A stretch of 7,592 nt of DNA from Actinomycetota bacterium (GTDB lineage Bacteria > Actinomycetota > Actinomycetes > S36-B12 > CAIYMF01). Of the stretch, positions 6,290 through 7,592 are shown in pieces. The position numbers and the translations under genes were made by a program. The notes beneath the pieces are model-generated. The model saw only the letters and a list, made by a program, of their open reading frames with translations, searched no databases and was not told the DNA's origin. Where the stretch lies: the NCBI GenBank assembly GCA_009699025.1, contig WLOZ01000079.1, positions 1 through 7,592 of the forward strand, written 5' to 3'. Within the stretch, counting starts at the first letter, position 1. Every line of letters begins with the position of its first letter.

Positions 6290-6440
6290 GGCGTCGGTCG
6301 GAATTGGTCATGGTCTTGGGGCGAACATCACTCAAGTTCCACATGGCAGATGGAAACTTGGGAAGGGGCCGCGTGCACTTGCCCACCGCCCTCTGGTCAC
6401 GGTCATGCGGGCTATTCCCCGCATCCATATGCTGCGGTAG
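6285..6440 (+). pseudogene. Fragment of a paralogue of the 296-residue protein gene
   Basis: In the frame of an ATG at 6285, positions 6312-6368 read GLGANITQVPHGRWKLGKG. This matches residues 246-264 of the protein at 2595-3485 at 13 of 19 positions, with V/I, L/V, R/K and R/K among the six differences. At DNA level 42 of 57 bases agree, and many changes are synonymous or conservative, so the two diverged as coding sequence before this one decayed. Homology fades left of about 6295 and right of 6368, and the frame ends at TAG 6438-6440. The 51-codon frame has no ribosome site and the start lies inside the repeat, so expression is unlikely. Confidence 0.6.
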
Positions 6441-6484
6441 TATTCCCACATACATGTCCTGCGGGGATTCCCCACACGGAATGT
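6404..6484. promoter_or_regulatory. Three related motif units upstream of hipB (candidate HipB operators and promoter)
   Basis: Three units of about 27 bases follow one another (6404-6430, 6431-6457, 6458-6484). Each carries TGCGG, two to four bases, then ATTCCC: TGCGG at 6406, 6433 and 6460, and ATTCCC at 6414, 6442 and 6467. Units 1 and 3 are also dyads (GCGGG-N6-CCCGC; GGGGATTCCCC). A CCACA/TGTGG dyad (6472-6486) overlaps the end of unit 3. TAGTAT at 6438-6443 could be a -10 box inside unit 2, placing the promoter under the putative operators. HipB-type antitoxins normally repress their own operon by binding repeated upstream dyads; that this holds here is inference. Confidence 0.45.
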
Positions 6485-6510
6485 GGATCTCATCGAAAGG
6501 AGCGGTTGCG

Positions 6511-6777
6511 ATGCTCGTGCGAATCCGCAAGGGCCAGGATCTGTCGGCCGCACTGGCCGCAGGCCGACACAAGCTCGGCCTGACCCAGACCGATCTGGCC
6601 GAGCGCGCCGGCGTGACACGCGACTACATCGGCGACCTCGAGTCAGGCGAGCTCGGCATGAGGGTCACCCGTCTGCTCCGCGTTCTCGGCGAGCTCGGCG
6701 CCGAGATCTCGCTGACCCTGCCAGACACCCCAGACACCCCTCACGCTCCCGACGGCGCGGAGGCACCCGATGCCTGA
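6511..6777 (+). CDS. hipB: HipB-type antitoxin, XRE-family helix-turn-helix protein, 88 residues
   Basis: The start is ATG 6511, eight bases after AAAGGAG (6496-6502); the frame is open further upstream but non-coding there. Residues about 14-65 form a Cro/C1-type helix-turn-helix: TQTDLAERAG (25-34) as the positioning helix and TRDYIGDLESG (36-46) as the recognition helix and following turn, then a hydrophobic helix RVTRLLRVLGELG (51-63) and a short strand AEISLTL (64-70). The tail (71-88) is Pro/Asp-rich with a DTPDTP repeat and is likely disordered. In HipBA systems HipB dimerises, represses the operon and holds HipA inactive. The stop overlaps the hipA start by eight bases, so the two are translationally coupled. 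The size matches HipB of enterobacteria (88 residues). Confidence 0.85.
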   Translation: MLVRIRKGQDLSAALAAGRHKLGLTQTDLAERAGVTRDYIGDLESGELGMRVTRLLRVLGELGAEISLTLPDTPDTPHAPDGAEAPDA

Positions 6778-7592
6778 GCCGCTCATCATGCGGCTGCACA
6801 ACACAGTCGTTGGCGAGCTGCGCCCGGGGGCTGACCGGTCCCGAATCTCGATGCGCATCGAGCCCAGCTACGACCCGAACGGCGTTACCCTGACCGAGAG
6901 CTTCACCGCCCTGCCCGGGCAGCAGGCACCGGTTGAGGAGTTCTCCAACCTCCTCGGCGGGTACCTCCCCGAGGGCAACCACCGAACCGTCATGGCCAGC
7001 CGCCGAGGTGTAGACCCGGGCGACCTGCTGGCCCTGCTGCGCGAGTTCGGCGGCTCAGTCGCCGGCGCCGTCACCGTTCTGCCCGCTAGCGTCTCCCCCA
7101 CCGACGCCAGTGCCGGATGGGTCGAGAAGATGTCCGAGCGCGTCCTGGCCGATCGGCTGCGCCAGGCACTGAACGACACAGACCAGGCCGTGCCCGACGA
7201 CAGCCGCTCGACGCTGCCCGGCTACCAGCCCAAGGTTGTGGCCAGGCGCGCCGGACGCGGCTGGGGCCAGCCGCACGGCACTGCACACTCCACCCACATC
7301 CTCAAGCCCCAGGTCCCCCATCGCGCCTCGCGGCTGATCGACGAGCACTACGGACACCTGCTCGCCCAGTCAGCCGGACTGGCCGACTACACCTCGAGCC
7401 TCCACGTCGCGAACGATGTCGTCTTCCTGGCGATCGAGCGCTACGACCGCCGCACCGTGCCCGACGGCACTGTCACGCTGATCCACCAGGAAGATGCCGC
7501 GCAGGCCCTCGGCCTCAACTGGCGCACCGCGGACTCGAAGTTCGAGGATCCGCATCGCGCCGGCAACCCTGCCCGACCCTCCACCGGGCGGA
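6770..7592 (+). CDS. hipA: HipA-family Ser/Thr kinase toxin, first 274 residues (partial, runs off right edge)
   Basis: ATG 6770 overlaps the hipB stop and is preceded by GGAGG (6759-6763) within hipB. The frame is open to the window end. The HipA N-terminal subdomain is visible as EEFSNLLGGYLPEGNHR (56-72) and FGGSVAGAVTVLP (93-105). The kinase part starts at about 142: STLPGYQPKVV (147-157) is the loop carrying the autophosphorylated Ser in E. coli HipA, HILKP (176-180) carries the ATP-binding Lys (K179), ERYDRR is at 223-228, and the family signature HQEDAAQALG is at 239-248. The catalytic Asp and the metal-binding Asp motif would lie past the edge and cannot be checked. E. coli HipA has 440 residues, so about 60% is present. 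HipA kinases phosphorylate translation factors such as glutamyl-tRNA synthetase and cause dormancy; the target here is unknown. By alignment the E. coli Ser150 position is T148, with S147 beside it. Confidence 0.9.
   Translation, partial: MPEPLIMRLHNTVVGELRPGADRSRISMRIEPSYDPNGVTLTESFTALPGQQAPVEEFSNLLGGYLPEGNHRTVMASRRGVDPGDLLALLREFGGSVAGAVTVLPASVSPTDASAGWVEKMSERVLADRLRQALNDTDQAVPDDSRSTLPGYQPKVVARRAGRGWGQPHGTAHSTHILKPQVPHRASRLIDEHYGHLLAQSAGLADYTSSLHVANDVVFLAIERYDRRTVPDGTVTLIHQEDAAQALGLNWRTADSKFEDPHRAGNPARPSTGR

Larger units (their letters stand above)
6150..6510. other. Intergenic region between the membrane-protein gene and hipB
   Basis: This 361-base stretch is almost filled by repeat copy 2, the paralogue fragment and the operator-like units listed separately. 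A plus-strand frame in phase with hipB stays open back to 6073 through all of them, but nothing in it looks coding before 6511. Confidence 0.6.

Noticed and set aside
6073..6510. N-terminal extension of hipB by up to 146 codons
   Set aside because: The upstream part overlaps the membrane-protein gene and runs through the repeat, the paralogue fragment and the operator-like units. ATG 6511 has a good ribosome site and gives a normal HipB length.
6665..7357. Minus-strand frames antisense to hipB and hipA
   Set aside because: The plus strand carries clear HTH and HipA motifs throughout; the antisense frames show none.

Overview
The window reads as high-GC actinobacterial DNA. The coding frames favour G or C in the third codon position, one gene looks leaderless, and the proteins are Gram-positive-style exported or membrane proteins. 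A Micrococcales host (for example Microbacteriaceae) is a guess from style, not shown by the sequence. The content is accessory-island-like: a secreted YD-repeat (Rhs-type) protein, an unrecognised membrane-anchored protein, gene remnants, a duplicated extragenic element and a HipBA-type toxin-antitoxin pair.

Layout. Positions 1-1996 (minus strand) hold the first 665 codons of a large secreted Rhs/YD-repeat protein. It runs off the left edge, so the usual Rhs core and any C-terminal toxin lie outside the window. Positions 1997-2594 are a roughly 600-base gene-free divergent intergenic region. It holds two small inverted repeats near the Rhs start, a strong 10-base-pair hairpin, copy 1 of a 137-bp repeat, and another hairpin before the next gene. 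Positions 2595-3485 (plus) encode a 296-residue protein with one N-terminal membrane anchor and a six-cysteine extracytoplasmic region of unknown function. Positions 3486-3791 are mostly non-coding, with a short protein-like remnant on the minus strand. Positions 3792-6149 (plus) encode a 785-residue polytopic membrane protein with a C-terminal extracytoplasmic beta-rich tail; it resembles GT-C-type glycosyltransferases in layout. Copy 2 of the 137-bp repeat (121/137 identical to copy 1) starts four bases after its stop. It is followed directly by a short fragment homologous to the 3' part of the 296-residue gene. Positions 6404-6484 carry three related motif units that look like operators. 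Then come hipB (6511-6777) and hipA (6770 onward, cut by the right edge), overlapping by 8 bases.

How it fits together. HipB and HipA are expected to form an autoregulated antitoxin and Ser/Thr-kinase toxin pair. The Rhs protein is probably exported and may deliver a toxin. The two direct repeats bracket a block of about 3.7 kb (2417-6152). Copy 2 is followed by a paralogue fragment of the gene that lies downstream of copy 1. This suggests that repeat-plus-gene modules were once duplicated and one later collapsed by deletion. That history is inference; the repeat and the fragment are visible directly.
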